Shown here in pieces: positions 25,390 through 37,094 of a DNA stretch of 64,000 nucleotides. The DNA is taken from assembly GCF_954871325.1 (NCBI RefSeq), contig NC_088776.1, positions 63,202,954 to 63,266,953 of the forward strand. Reading direction: 5' to 3'. The notes below the pieces were generated by a model that was not told where the DNA came from, searched no databases, and saw only the letters and a program-made list of their open reading frames with translations. This stretch comes from Gordionus sp. m RMFG-2023 (Eukaryota; Nematomorpha; Gordioida; Chordodea; Parachordodidae). The translations under genes and the position numbers were made by a program. Every line of letters begins with the position of its first letter. Positions within the stretch are counted from its first letter, which is position 1.

Positions 25390-26209
25390 GGGGAAATGTG
25401 CCATGAATATGTTTTTACTTTTTTGAAAAAAGGTATTAAAATTTATGTTTAACCAAACAAATTTTATATCAATGTGTAGCCTAAATATTAATCTTTAAAA
25501 TATAATTTGAATCAAACCATATACTATGTGTTAACTGGTCATAATATTTTATTTAAGAATATTAAAAATATGAAATAATACAATATAAAATACTTGAAGA
25601 CCTATGTTAATGTTTATACATTTTTTAGTTATATAAAAAATTAATTATACACTAATTTAATTATTATTAAAATCTCAATTTATTACCACATCTATTTAAT
25701 GATAATATTATAAATTAATATCTTAATTATCATTTTACTAAACATTCTTAAGCGTGTTTATCATTTTACTTCACCAAATGTTGTTTTGCAAGAGCTTTTC
25801 ATTTTAATATTAATATGTGAATTGTGGCCAATAAATACATGGCCAGTCAATACTAAGCTCTCTATTATTATTAAACGCCTTTATATGTCTATTAAATAAA
25901 GCCTTTAAAGTCTAATTTTTTGTGTGAATAATGCTAAATGCCTTAGGATACTATTTATTTAAAATATTAGAAATTTTTTCAGCAAACAAAAAAAATGTGT
26001 AACGTGATTTTTCCAGAAAGAGGTACTTTAAAAAAGTTTATTTGAAATATTTTTTTATTGAATTGCTCTATTCAATAAATGAACTTAGGTAAAGTACATA
26101 GCATAAATATACACATTTTGACCAATTTTGAGAGGAATTAGTCCAATAGATAAAACGTTAAAGGGTGGTGGCCAGTCTTCGCTCATGGCCATTTATGGCA
26201 CATTTCCCC
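25390..26209. mobile_element. Non-autonomous TA-inserting element, 820 bp
   Basis: Inverted ends GGGGAAATGTGCCAT match exactly and are flanked by TA (25388-25389, 26210-26211). The paralogous segment near 33940 has a single uninterrupted TA at the same place. The ends resemble, but differ from, those of the pogo-like element at 34.4 kb. No ORF of note. A Tc1/mariner-pogo relative is inferred from the TA duplication. Confidence 0.8.
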
Positions 26210-26329
26210 TATATACAATTATTTTGTAATATTTTTCGCCATTACCATCTAGAATATTAATTAAAATGTTGAAGCATTTAATTTATTCACATTGCATGAT
26301 ATAATCTTATTATAGCTTATAGACAATTT

Positions 26330-27805
26330 CGTAATATTTCTCCAATTTGTCAATTCATTTTTACGAAATTTAGAATTAATCAGGCGTTTTTTAAGGGACA
26401 CTGCTATAGCTAATTATGAAATAATGTAATTAATATAGAATAATTAGTTTAAAAAAGAAATTATCAAACATTGATGATAAATAATTGTAGAAATTTATAA
26501 TGATTTGGGACAAAAACAAAGACTTTCATATAGTTAAATATTTTGAAAATAATATGAAATTAAAGAAAAAAAAATTTGTGTAAATACATATGAGGGACTA
26601 ATATTTTTTTAATAATTATAACATCTTTTATAATAACACTTAATAATCTTTGCTCTTTCATTGTTCTGATAAAAAATAACATGTATCGCTGTAAATTCCT
26701 TGGTTGGCAAATCCTAAAATTTCTATACGTTGGCCTTGGCCAAGCATGAGATTAACCGAAACTTTTACTTTTATCCTTTATTAAATATATGTTTGCAATT
26801 TTTATTGTTACTTATGTAGCATCATCATATGTACTGTTTATAAATATTCACAAATCTTACACAAAAAGAAAGATTATAACATTAAAATGTAGTGTATGTC
26901 ACAGAGGAGCAGGGATCCAAATCGAAACGAATATCGGTTCGGTTCGGGTTCAGGTTCGGATAAAAATAACGGTTCAAGGTTCAGGTTCGGTTCGCAAAAA
27001 ATAAAAATATCGGTTCGGTTCAAACCTCTAAAAACCGGTTTGAACACTTTTGTATTCAAACCTACATTAGGAATATAGAAGGAAAATTTTTTTTTATTTC
27101 ATAATTAAAATAAAAACCTTCATTTTTATTAATTGCACATTATAAAATAATATTTAATTTATAAATATAACAAATAAAATGAATGATTAATTTTAATATA
27201 AAAAATTACTTTAAAAAATTTTATTTAATCGCACAATTAATATATTCTCAAAATTCGTCTCACAAATTACATCTATAAGGAGATAAAATTTAGTTGTTGA
27301 AAAACATCTTTCCACACTAACTTGGGAGCTGGCATTGCCAGGATATCAGATTTGATGTGTCATTGATATATTAGATTTAATTTTTTTTCTAGGCATTATA
27401 ATTTATAAGCTTAAAATATTTAAAAAATGTTGTAAAATGGCAATATACTAAAGTTTATAAAAATTATGACTGACGTTTATCAATCAAATGTGATTGCTAA
27501 TAATTTTAAAAACAATTTGAATATAATTAAAATTTTTGCAATATAATATTAGTAATAACTTACACATTATTTTATAAGCATAAAATTATGAGACTCGAAC
27601 CGGTTCAGAGGCATTTTAGCGGTTCGGTTCAGGTTCGGCTAGAAATTTTTTAGAAGTTTAGGTTCGATAAAAAATACCGGTATTTAGCGGTTTAACGGTT
27701 CGGTTCAGGTTCGGTTTGGATCCCTGCAGAGGAGCTTCTTTTTAAATATAATATTATTTATACATATAATTTTTACAGGATCCTGGGAAAATGTAGAAAA
27801 TACCA
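26330..27805 (+). pseudogene. Truncated duplicate of the GDPD 5' region (upstream DNA, exon 1, start of exon 2)
   Basis: The DNA from about 26330 tracks that from about 45290, with the same order of short blocks up to the ATG at 26789. The exon-1 copy (26789-26909) stays open and reads MFAIFIVTYVASSYVLF, ending at LKCSVCHRG. Small indels shift and then restore the frame. The donor GT of the functional gene is replaced (AGGAG followed by CTTC), and a hAT element (26910-27726) sits exactly there. The exon-2 copy starts at 27779 after TTTTACAG and stops matching at about 27805, where an AT-rich run and a microsatellite follow. No copies of exons 3-10 were seen. I infer a dead partial duplication of a host gene. 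Confidence 0.85.
26910..27726. mobile_element. Non-autonomous hAT-type element, 817 bp, inserted in the GDPD duplicate
   Basis: Termini CAGGGATCCAAA and TTTGGATCCCTG are inverted repeats. The 8-bp duplication CAGAGGAG flanks it at 26902-26909 and 27727-27734. Removing it restores continuity with the functional GDPD locus. Both subterminal zones are packed with GGTTCGGTTC-like motifs in opposite orientation, typical of hAT transposase-binding regions. No transposase ORF. The 8-bp duplication and CAG...CTG ends define the superfamily. Confidence 0.9.
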
Positions 27806-27839
27806 ATTTTAATAATAATTTTAAAAAAAAGATTTATTT

Positions 27840-27840
27840 C

Positions 27841-27875
<35 letters not shown>

Positions 27876-28079
27876 TCCTTCCTTCCTTCCTTCCTTCCTT
27901 CCTTCCTTCCTTCCTTCCTTCCTTCCTTCCTTCCTTCCTTCCTTCCTTCCTTCCTTCCTTCCTTCCTTCCTTACTTCCTTCCTTCCTTCCTTCCTTCCTT
28001 CCTTCCTTCCTTCCTTCCTTCCTTCCTTCCTTCCTTCCTTCCTTCCTTCCTTCCTTCCTTCCTTCCTTTCTTTCTTCCT
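27840..28079. repeat. (TTTC)n then (TTCC)n microsatellite
   Basis: Switches from TTTC to TTCC at about 27876 and back near 28068. It begins soon after GDPD-duplicate homology ends. Confidence 0.96.
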
Positions 28080-28224
28080 TTAAAATAACTAACAAATAAT
28101 TTTTTTATACTGGCCCATTTTGTCAAATATTTGTCCCATTAATCAGTTAATTTGACCATGCTTATGCAACTTTGTATTCGGGTGGAGATAATGAGCCTTT
28201 GCCCCCAAAAAATGGCTTCAGTTC

Positions 28225-28452
28225 TAAGTTAGACTTTCGAATCATAAATGATTCCTCCAACAGTTAAGGTTGCTGACTTGAGAGCTACATCTATCCTCTT
28301 GAATAATTAATCACGTTCTGGGTAGATTAATTTCATTAAAATTAGCATTAAACACTATCAATCCCGCAAATTGAAAAAAATAACACTCAGAAAACAGAAT
28401 TTAAACGAGATGATGCCTTTTCAATGGCGTCTATCATAATCCAATATGGCGC
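28225..28452 (-). repeat. tRNA-derived SINE, copy 2
   Basis: Minus strand has GTAGCTCTCAAGTCAGCAAC (box-A-like) and TGATTCGAAAGTC (box-B-like). The plus strand ends CTTTTCAATGGCGTCTATC and then a TATGGCGCGTA motif, as in copy 1. Confidence 0.5.
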
Positions 28453-28608
28453 GTATTTAACAAAAAAAAGATTAATGATGGATACTGCCTTAAGGTAGTA
28501 TACCTACTAAATTTATATTTTGTTGATTTTCCATTTTTGGATAGATGGTACTACCAAATTTTATTTATAATATATATATATATATTTGGAAAATCGTGTT
28601 TTTTTAAA

Positions 28609-28700
28609 AAGCGTGGTGTACGCGTGGTCGGCAAGAACGTCGCTTACCAAATCCCAAGGTTCTGGGTTAGAATCCCGGCAAAAATCATGTTTTTTTTTCT
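28609..28700 (+). repeat. tRNA-derived SINE head
   Basis: A box-A-like GTGGTCGGCAAGAACG (about 28624) and a box-B-like GGTTAGAATCC (28675-28685), about 50 bp apart, followed by an A-rich/T-rich tail. The region does not fold into a full cloverleaf with paired acceptor arms by eye, so a SINE or tRNA pseudogene is preferred over a functional tRNA. Confidence 0.6.
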
Positions 28701-29139
28701 TAATCATACTTGTTGGTTCCGTCATTAGAGGGGGGGGGGTGATATATAGCAGGCCGGACTCTACCACGTGATCGTTATAAGAATTTATTCTCTTATTACA
28801 GTTCATTTATCTTTAAAACATGTAAACGAAATATAAAAATAAAAATGAATATATATATATATATATTAAAAGTGAATGTATATTTTTAAAATATCGATGG
28901 CTCCAAAAAGAGTTTATAGTAAAAATGTTCCTAAAAAACAGGTATAATTATGTTTAAAAATTTCTAATTGGAGTTTTTGTTTAAGAAAAATTGATTCGCG
29001 TTTTTCGTTAGTGATGTTAAAAATTTTAGGTTCTAAAATTTTTATAAAAAAAATATGTTGATTGTGAGAAAGTGCCATTAGTTGAAATGACTATTGGCTG
29101 AAATATAAAGTTATTTAATTTTGAATATTTATTACTTTT

Positions 29140-30640
29140 TTATGTTCCCCGCTAGTAAGAGGGTTTGAATTAATTGATGAGGGAAAGGAAGAGACGCAGG
29201 TTGCGTCCCAAATTAGGGATCTCCAATTGGACCATGGAGTGCAGGTTAAACCGTCAGGTCTGAGACCTTCTTTTAAAGAGAGGTTTGTTGGTTCTAGGAT
29301 GTTAGGAATTTTAGCCTTATTAAGAGCGTTGTCGATGATTTTATTTTTAGCTTTATGCCGGAGATGGGGACCTTGGCTGCGGTAGCAGTTAAGGCCGTGT
29401 CTTGCGTTTGGTTGAACGGGTAGGTTGCAAAGGTGGCAAGTGTGTAAATGTATAAGCGAGAATCCAAGTCTAAATCCGATGGTAACTCTCAGTTGGTCAT
29501 TGGTTAAGAGATTTCAAGGGTTAGGCTTGGAAGTGCCTCGAGCCATTCATACCCACCGTATTTATCGTTTAGTTGAAGAAGTTGTATATCGCTGATATCG
29601 GAAGGGTTAAGACTATTTTGTAAATTCTTTATAAGGGGTTCCAAGATTGATTTATAAGAAATTTCGGTTGGGAATGTTTGACCATCTGGGATTTAGATTC
29701 CAACTTTCGATTGCTACTGTTAAGAGATCGTCATTGGGGGTTATGAAAGATGAGATCGCGGAATTGAGCGAAAGGCGATTAGAGATAAAAAGAGATAGGG
29801 AGAGTAATTCTAAGGGGATCAGGTCGATACCGCCAAGTTTGGCGGGTAATTGAGCAAGGTGCCAATTAAAGTCTGAGAATGGATTAAGTATCCTTTCCAT
29901 ATAAAGGTCTTTAAGCGAATATTATGTTGGGTGAAAAATCCTGAGGAAGTGAATAAGGAAGATGAGTGGAAGAGGTGCGAGATTTTAGGTATAGACACTT
30001 TTTTAATATATAAAAAAGTTGGTGCGATGGGATATGATTGATGAACTTTTCCATGTGTAACTCGGAGAAGGTTTTATCGATAGTTTTTTCCGTATTTTTA
30101 TTATTAAGTAGTAGGGAGCCCAAGAGTTGGATATCTTCGATTTCGATAAGATGGCTAAGCAGAAAAGTATAGGGCCAAGGGGGTCGCCCTGTTGCCTCTT
30201 TGGAGTATATAACGCAACCAATGAAAATGAAGGGAGTGCTATTGGTATGGCAAATGTCAACAAAGCGCGAGTATCGGGGGAAATTGTCGTAAAAGGATTC
30301 GAGAACCGAGGAATGAGTCACAGTATTGAAGGCGTTCTTAAAATAAATTTTGCAAAGAACGGAGTTTATAGGTGGATGTTGTAGGTAGATTCGAAAACAG
30401 TGAGAGGGTATATCTACGCCTCATTTTGTTCCGCAGCCTAATTGGTAATTGCTAAAGCAGGGAATGATTATCGGTTTTTATTTTTTTTGCGATAATTTTA
30501 GTAATCAGGCGTCTGTTGAAAGAACCGATAGCAATTGGGCGGATACCTCCTTTAGGTTTTTCAAATGCAATCAAGTTAGCTCCAAATATTATTTGATGAG
30601 CTAATGAGGGGATATTTCTAGTGATTTATAATATTGAGGA
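29140..30640 (-). mobile_element. LINE (non-LTR retrotransposon) reverse transcriptase and C-terminal region, degraded
   Basis: Minus-strand reading, from high to low coordinate: ANLIAFEKPKGGIRPIAIGS (about 30570), NYQLGCGTK (about 30440), KNAFNTVTHSSVLESFYDNF (about 30330), QQGDPLGPILFCLAI (about 30190), then LAQLPAKLGGIDLI (about 29860), CHLCNLPVQPNARHGLN (about 29420), KIIDNALNKAKIPNILEPTN (about 29320) and GLRPDGLT...PW...LIWDATC (about 29230). These are the fingers, palm and post-RT motifs of a non-LTR pol. The catalytic YxDD block is not legible and the frame changes repeatedly, so it is dead. Clade not assigned. The RPDG-PW-WDAT motif links it to the fragments at 40.7 and 62.3 kb. Confidence 0.85.
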
Positions 30641-31365
30641 AGGTTATAAGTGAGTTAAAAAAACTATTTTGAATTGGGAGATTTTAGGAATGTTTGGAAG
30701 AAGGATACATTAACATATTAATAAATTTTGGTCGGTATTTTGCAAATTAGGTTTGTGTTTATAAAATTGCTATACGTTGACTTGGCAGAGAGTTTTAAAA
30801 AACATTATCACACCTAAATCAATTAAACCATTATTCAAATATAATTTTACATTTGTTTTTTTTTAATATTAATCATTTGAGTTTTTTATAAACTTCAAAT
30901 TTACTCTAAAATAACATTCTAAAACAGAAAAAAAAAATTCTTTTTTTTGTAAAAAAAAATTAAAAATAATACATATTCACAAATTTTATAGTTTTTACCT
31001 GTCTTCTTCCAATCTATTTTCATAGAGAAAAATTCTTAGGATCCCATATTATCATTTTTTTTTACCGCAAGTATTCCATTCAATTAAAATTTATTGTTTT
31101 CATTAAAATATAATTTGTGAAATAAAATTCTTATTTTTTTAAAGATTTTTATTATAAAAAAATATATATCAGAACGAAATTTATTTGTAACTTCATTCCA
31201 TGGCGTGTAATATAGGGCAGGTCAATTGGCATAAATATTTGTGATTTAGAGGCTTTGAGCTGAGCTTCCCAAAAATGAGTCCATGATTCCATTCCCCACC
31301 CCCCCCCCCTCTCCAATAAATCCTGGCTACTCCAATAAATAAGTAATTTTTATAGAGCAGGTCAC

Positions 31366-31566
31366 TTGCATTTTATTTATACTAAGGAGCAGATAGAACA
31401 TTATTTTTCTTACGGGAGCCCGTATAATTTTTGTTTATGCTACCAACACGTATTAAATAAGGATTTTAAGCAATGGGAAGGAACGGAACGGGGTATCGCC
31501 AGGGAAGATTATGTTTATATTAACAATGATAACAAATTAGGAAGGAGATTACAAACCTTTAAATAG
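31366..31566 (+). CDS. Open frame of 66 codons, doubtful
   Basis: Contains YTKEQIEHYFSYGSPYNFCL and QWEGTERGIAREDYVYINND, more complex than typical chance frames here. No homolog recognised, no clear splice or promoter context. Listed so it is not lost. Confidence 0.18.
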   Translation: MHFIYTKEQIEHYFSYGSPYNFCLCYQHVLNKDFKQWEGTERGIAREDYVYINNDNKLGRRLQTFK

Positions 31567-31857
31567 CAAACCTCTAACATGAAAAAATGGGAGATTTTTT
31601 AAGATGATCGGGTCTATTTAAAAAGGAAAGTTACAGTGAGATAATCGTATTTCGAATGTTTGGCAATGGCATCATTATATTTAGAAGATTAAATTTCTGA
31701 CATGAGGCCGACCTTCTTCTTCAAGGAATTGGAACATTTCCAGGGTATCTGTCATAAGTTTTTTTTAAAATCTAATCGGAATTGAGGCTTAATTAGGAAT
31801 GATGTCAAAGTATAGCCTTCATGATGTGATATGAATATTTTTATTTACACTCCGTTT

Positions 31858-32138
31858 ATTGCGGAAATGGAGGGCGATTTAAAAAAATTTTTTAAATCCA
31901 GATTAACCGAAAATGTATTCTAGCATGTGTAGAGTATTTACCCTATTAATTTCAGCCAACTTTTTCTAAATTTATATTAATTTTTATATGGAGTTTTTCA
32001 TATAAATTTTTATAAAAAAATACTAAAATATCTATGGCGGAAATTGGCTGAAATTTATAGGGTAAATACTCTAAACATGCTAGAATACATTTCCTCTTAA
32101 GGGTTTTAAAAATTTTTAAATCGCCTTTGGTAAAGGAT
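31858..32138. mobile_element. Palindromic MITE-like element, about 280 bp
   Basis: Long inverted arms: GTATTCTAGCATGTGTAGAG and TATTTACCCTATTAATTTCA on the left are answered by TGAAATTTATAGGGTAAATA and CTCTAAACATGCTAGAATAC on the right. Ends GGCGATTTAAAAA / TTTTTAAATCGCC. A related right half lies at 62040-62150. Confidence 0.65.
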
Positions 32139-32159
32139 TTAAAATCAAGAGATTTAGAA

Positions 32160-33970
32160 TCCTAATGGATTCTGATATCTCTTGCGGCATATATATATAT
32201 GACAATATACTCAATCTCTCACGTGATTGAACTAATTATCCAAAATAATTTTATCAATATTTTATGTCAAATTCCTAATGACCAAATCATTCGATTTTAT
32301 TTTCTTTGTATCATTTTTTTATCGTCATATTTTTTTTTTAATGCAAATGTTAAGGAAAAAGATACATGTGGTATAAATAAAAATAATTACAATATATATA
32401 AGGAAATAACTCTTAGATTTGTAAAGAATAGTTTCAAGGAACTCATCCTTGATTTTCACTAAAAAATGGATAATTTTGTTTAAAATCTGGATTGGCCTCT
32501 CTTGATACCCTCTCCTCAAAATTGCGTAATTACAACTTTCTGAAGATTCAAGCAAATATCCGACTTAGCAAAAAATTAGATCTAAGAAGGAGTCACGCAC
32601 TGCGTCCACTTTTTTTTTGCAATTAAATATATAGATTTGTTCATTCTACTCCTCCGTGGAAATTTAACACTCACCCCCATCCCCATCCCTCACTCCTCTC
32701 TAATCTAATCTAAAATTAGCAAAATAATATGCAAAAATAAAGTAATTAAAAATAATTATATAGAGTAGTAACTCCTGTCACCGACACTAAAACTTAGTAT
32801 ATATATTTAAAATGAATGAATTAAAGTGAACGGGAAAGTGAGATAAAAAAAAAGAAGGAAGAAGATTAAGAATACGAAGCTAATGATCGCTAACAATTGA
32901 GCGTTAAAAAAAAGTGGTTTCCTAGAACTCATGGTGTCAGGAAACAAAAATTGCTTCAGGTCCAGAAAATTGGATCTGAGAAGAAGTTGCTTGCAGGGGG
33001 GCCTCCTTTATCAGAATTTCTAACTCATTTCTGCCAATCATTTTTTAAAAAACATTCCGTCATTCATTCAATTTTTATAAATTTGCAAGGTTAATTAAAG
33101 TTATCTACGAATATAGTTGTATATAAATAATTTATTAAAATCTTAAAAAAAAATAACAGAAAGAAGAGGTGAAAAAAAAGAAGTTAAATCAAACATGGCC
33201 ATCATGAAATCCTGCTGCTGTTGCTTCTCCACGAGGACCGGAAGTATGATAACCGCAATCCTCTCATTGGTAACTTATATATATTATATTATCATAGTCC
33301 CTCTAAATTCCCTTCCTCTCCCTCAAATTAATGAGTCATAGCCGCACCCACCCTCTTCCACCTCACCCTCGGGCGCACATTGTACATTTATCAGAAGAGA
33401 CCATCCGTCTAGATACAAATTCTTAACCGTGTCTTGGTTCGTCTTATTTTTGGAACTTATCTGATAAGTCCAGGCTAAAGAGATCTCTTGAACTAGGACA
33501 GCTTGTTTTGATTTTCTTTAAGGAATGTGGAGGGGGGTGGGTGTACAATAAATAAATATTTTGATGAGTAAAGAGTCACAAATACACCTTATATACGTAT
33601 AACTAAATAGCCCCTTTTCTTTTTAGGGCTGTTTAGAGGAAGCCTGCGTAGACTGCTAAGTAAGACAAACCAGGGTAAAGCCTTAGGATTGGTAAAATTG
33701 AGTATAACATTCCGTGTTTATAAGAACGACATCATGCGGCAGATTTTAAATCTTTTTCCACATTCCAAAACTTATTCTTAAATTTGAAAGGGCTACTTAA
33801 ATTTACTAAGAGGAAACGTGCTTATGATTAGGGTTCTTATTTAACCCCATTATCTCCCATCTAGAATATTAATCAAATTGCTTAAGGCATTTAATTTATT
33901 CACTTTACAAGATGCATATTCTTATTGAAGAGCATAGACAATTTCGCAATATTTCTCCATTAGTAAATAC
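32160..33970. repeat. Segmental duplication, copy C (pairs with 23220-26330)
   Basis: Contains CTCTCACGTGAT, the 33.2-kb ATGGCCATCATGAAATCCTG repeat and TTACAAGATGCATATTCTTA in the same order as copy A. It preserves empty sites near 32880 and 33940. A MITE begins shortly after its right end. Confidence 0.8.
33193..33410 (-). repeat. ATGGCCATCATGAAATCCTG repeat, copy 2
   Basis: Close relative of the copy at 24.5 kb, inside the matching segmental duplication, with the same CACGAGGACCGGAAGTATGA block. Confidence 0.6.
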
Positions 33971-34411
33971 TATTTTGACCAATTATCTTTAATAGTTATG
34001 CCCAAGTTGTTTTTACAAAGAAAAACAGCTGGTATATAAATTTATTTTTCTCATGATATTGCATTACATTGCATTGCCTTTAAATCGAATTTTTTATTTT
34101 GGTTGATTTCGATGACATACAATGACACCTGTATTATAGACTGACGTTGCATTCATCATAAAGCATTTAAAAGCGTTGTTGAAAGCAAATCAGCTGGACC
34201 CGCCATTTTGTTAACCCATACAGTAATTATTCTCTTGTTAAAAAAAAACTACTACTAAATTGATAACTAGCTTCCTTATTATCTCAGTGATCAGACAATT
34301 CTTTAATAAAGTTTGCGTCAGACATAGGAATAAGTTGTCCTCTCGTTTAAAAATCTTAAATAATGATATGGGTAGCCAAAATGGCATCCCCAGCTGTTTT
34401 TCTTTGACGTA

Positions 34412-36574
34412 GGGGAGACCGGGGTTATGGCGAACCCAAAAAGTCAAACCTTAATAAAATTAAAAGTACTTTATCATTTTTAATAAAAAATATCTCATTT
34501 TGTTCAGCTCTATTAGTTTTATGGTAGGTTTAAATAACAAAAATACATATCTAGTACTTTTTTCATAATTTTAATTTTTCTGGAATTTTTTTTTGGGAAC
34601 GAGTGAACCCTATCCCGGGGACGAATGAGCCTTGGCTCGGGGCTATTATAAGCACTGCTTAATTTTCTACATAAAAGTTATATATTTTTTTATTAGAACA
34701 TATTTATTGATTTAAAGCATAAAACTAATATATAAAATCATTTCTAAACAAAAAATGGGCACATTATTCACAATCTTTGCAAATAAAAATGGGATTGAAA
34801 TTGCAAAAACTTCCATGTGACCAATAACCACATTTACGACATTGAAACCAGTCTTGATTGTTATGATGTTTTTAATAAATTTTTTTGCACACCAAACAAT
34901 TGTTTTTCTTATTAATACCATTTTTTGATTTTTTTCTTTTATTTGCTCTCTCCATGGCTTTTTTTTTATATGGTGAAGAAGTTAAAATAGCAATCTTTTG
35001 CAGGTTTAGCATGTTTGGCAATGATTTAAGAAAATTAAAATGTCATCCTCTAACATCCAGCCTGAACCATTTGATATACCAATAGCACCAAGTGGTCCAT
35101 CTCTTAAAAAGTAATCATAATATTTTTTCCTAGGATATATAAACATTGGGTGGTATCAAGTTGCCCAGTGCATTGACTGCAATTGCTAAAGTCATAAGGG
35201 TTCCCACCTGATGTGATAGCTCCAACTTGTTTTTAGCCTTTCATGGCTAAAACTTTAGTAGGCTTCTGAACAGTTGTTAAACCTATGATAATAATATTTT
35301 CATATAATAGCATAGTAATTTTATATTCATTAAAATTAAATTAGAATTTTATAGGACAACATATAAATGTCAAGATTATAATCACAATACTGATACTGAG
35401 TGATATTACTATTCTACTTAACAAAATATTAATGAATCTTAGATTAAAAAGTAGGATTTAAATATTATAATTATATTTGTATATATATTCATTAATTTTA
35501 TGTCTAATTCTGACATTTTAATAAATTTTCATTTCTTATATGCCTTACATAAATCAATATTTTACCTGTTTCATCCATATTGAAGATCTCATTTGCAGTA
35601 AGTCTTGTAGTATCCAAAATATTTTTAAGATTATCAAAAGAAATTTCTACATTATCCTTATTAAAATTAGTAGCCCTTGCAAGGCTGGTTGCTTCAGGGC
35701 TCCTCAGTGATATAGAGGGATTTCTTTTAAGAAATGCTACTAACCAATCTTCACCAGCAGATTTGTTATTTTGCCAAGAATTTGGTACTTTTAGATTATA
35801 TTTACATGAAAGTTGATAAGCTAATTTTCTGGCCTTTATTAAAATAAATTATTAACAATAACATTTATTGAAAAATTTACTTTTTTAGGACAAAGCCCAT
35901 TATACATATTTGCTGCTTTGATAAAATACTTTGAAAGTATTGCCTCTTGTTCAATATTAAAAATCTGTCTTGTATTGGATATAATAAAATTTTGTTTTCT
36001 CTTGAATCTTGAGTTATATCTCTTAACTGTGGTATAACTAAGATTTGTAATGCTCATAATATTGATTAATGATTTATTTTGGGAATATATCATCATCAAT
36101 TCTTCCTGAGAAAATTTTTTGGTTCTGGGTTTGTAATTTATAACCATGTTAAAATTTAAAAAAAAATGGAGAAAAAGGTTCGACCTAACCTTATAAAAAT
36201 AGCCCCAATGCCACCAATTTTGATTAAGATCATATTTTAAAGTATTTATAATATCAATTTTCTTCTGGAAAATGGATATTCTATAAAATAGAATTTATTA
36301 TTTTATATAAGATAATTTTTGGGTGGTAAAAATGTCTATTTATCTTTATTTTTGAAAATTAGTAAAGTTTTAAAAAGTTACTTTTGCAGGTACAAATCAG
36401 ATAATGCTTTATAAAAATTCTTCAAGCTGCCCGATATAAATAAAAATTATTGCCGCATATGCATTATATAATTATATAGTTTTGGTAAAAAAATTATCCC
36501 TTAGAGTTTAATACTCTAGAAAATAAAGCCACGTCTCGTTATAACCCCGGGTTCATTATATCCCCGGTCTCCCC
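34412..36574 (-). mobile_element. Decayed pogo-family (Tc1/mariner superfamily) DNA transposon, about 2.16 kb
   Basis: Terminal inverted repeats GGGGAGACCGGGG flank it, each next to a TA (34410-34411 and 36575-36576). Minus-strand reading gives, in order: an N-terminal NYKPRTKKFSQEELM start (36147 downwards) resembling pogo DNA-binding regions; RKLAYQLSCKYN, AGEDWLVAFLKRNPSISLRS and IFNMDETGK, the classic CENP-B-type helix-turn-helix and first catalytic Asp block (about 35840-35570); GGNPYDFSNC-like and SGWM blocks of the DDE domain; and a C-terminal CxxC...WFQCRKCGYWSHG zinc-knuckle region (about 34900-34740). The reading frame is broken several times, mostly within the DDE part, so it cannot be autonomous. 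Confidence 0.85.
35580..36147 (-). pseudogene. Pogo-like transposase, N-terminal half (broken)
   Basis: The most readable part of the transposase in the 34.4-36.6 kb element. Its first ~100 codons are open from the Met at 36147. The frame then shifts before the RKLAYQL block, which continues to the DETG motif at about 35575. Known: these blocks form the DNA-binding and N-terminal catalytic regions of pogo/Tigger/jerky-type proteins. A domesticated gene is unlikely given the frame breaks and the intact flanking TIRs. Confidence 0.75.
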
Positions 36575-37094
36575 TACACTTTTAACGAATGCGTCAATGT
36601 CAGTTTGATTAATGGTTTCCGCCAATCTGCCTGGTAATGTATTATTTGTATTTTCGGTAAATGAACATAATTAAATTGATACGATACACTTAGATAAGAA
36701 AAATATAATAGAAGAAAAAAAAATATAAATGAAATAAAATAAAATAAATGAATGCGATACAAATTAAAAATGAAAAAAATAGCCAAAAATAGTATAGGAA
36801 TATATTAGAAAATTAAAAAAATATATTATAATAGAAAATAATTATTTAAGTGTTTAGGCCAACATATCTTGGTTTGTCTTAAACAGTCGTTTGTTTATAA
36901 AGAGAAAATGAAAATAGTCAAAATATTATGCATCTTTGTTAAATTTAAACAAAAAAATAACTAACAGTTTACAATTAATGTATGGTAAATATCTTTTTTT
37001 AAAAAAAATTGGTGATAAATTAGTCCGGTGATCACTAATGTAAGCATCAAAAAAAAAAACAATTTTTAAACAAATAAAAAACACGGTAAACCGA

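Larger units (their letters stand above)
34120..36606. mobile_element. CAATGAC-family MITE copy split by a pogo-type element
   Basis: The left arm and centre occupy 34120-34409, with AAATCAGCTGGACCCGCC and the family's central ATCTCAGTGATCAGACAATT. The right arm resumes after the insert at 36577 with TTTTAACGAATGCG. Its outermost right end is not recognisable. The interruption at 34410-36576 is a separate transposon. Confidence 0.75.

Noticed and set aside
28604-28700. Functional tRNA gene
   Set aside because: A- and B-box-like sequences are present, but the acceptor and anticodon arms do not pair convincingly and the surroundings look like a SINE.
29911-30384. Several overlapping frames on both strands treated as separate genes
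   Set aside because: The minus-strand ones are pieces of one decayed LINE reverse transcriptase and the plus-strand ones are their shadows.
34885-35085. Plus-strand frame inside the pogo-like element
   Set aside because: Antisense to the transposase C-terminal region, which carries the recognisable zinc-knuckle motif.
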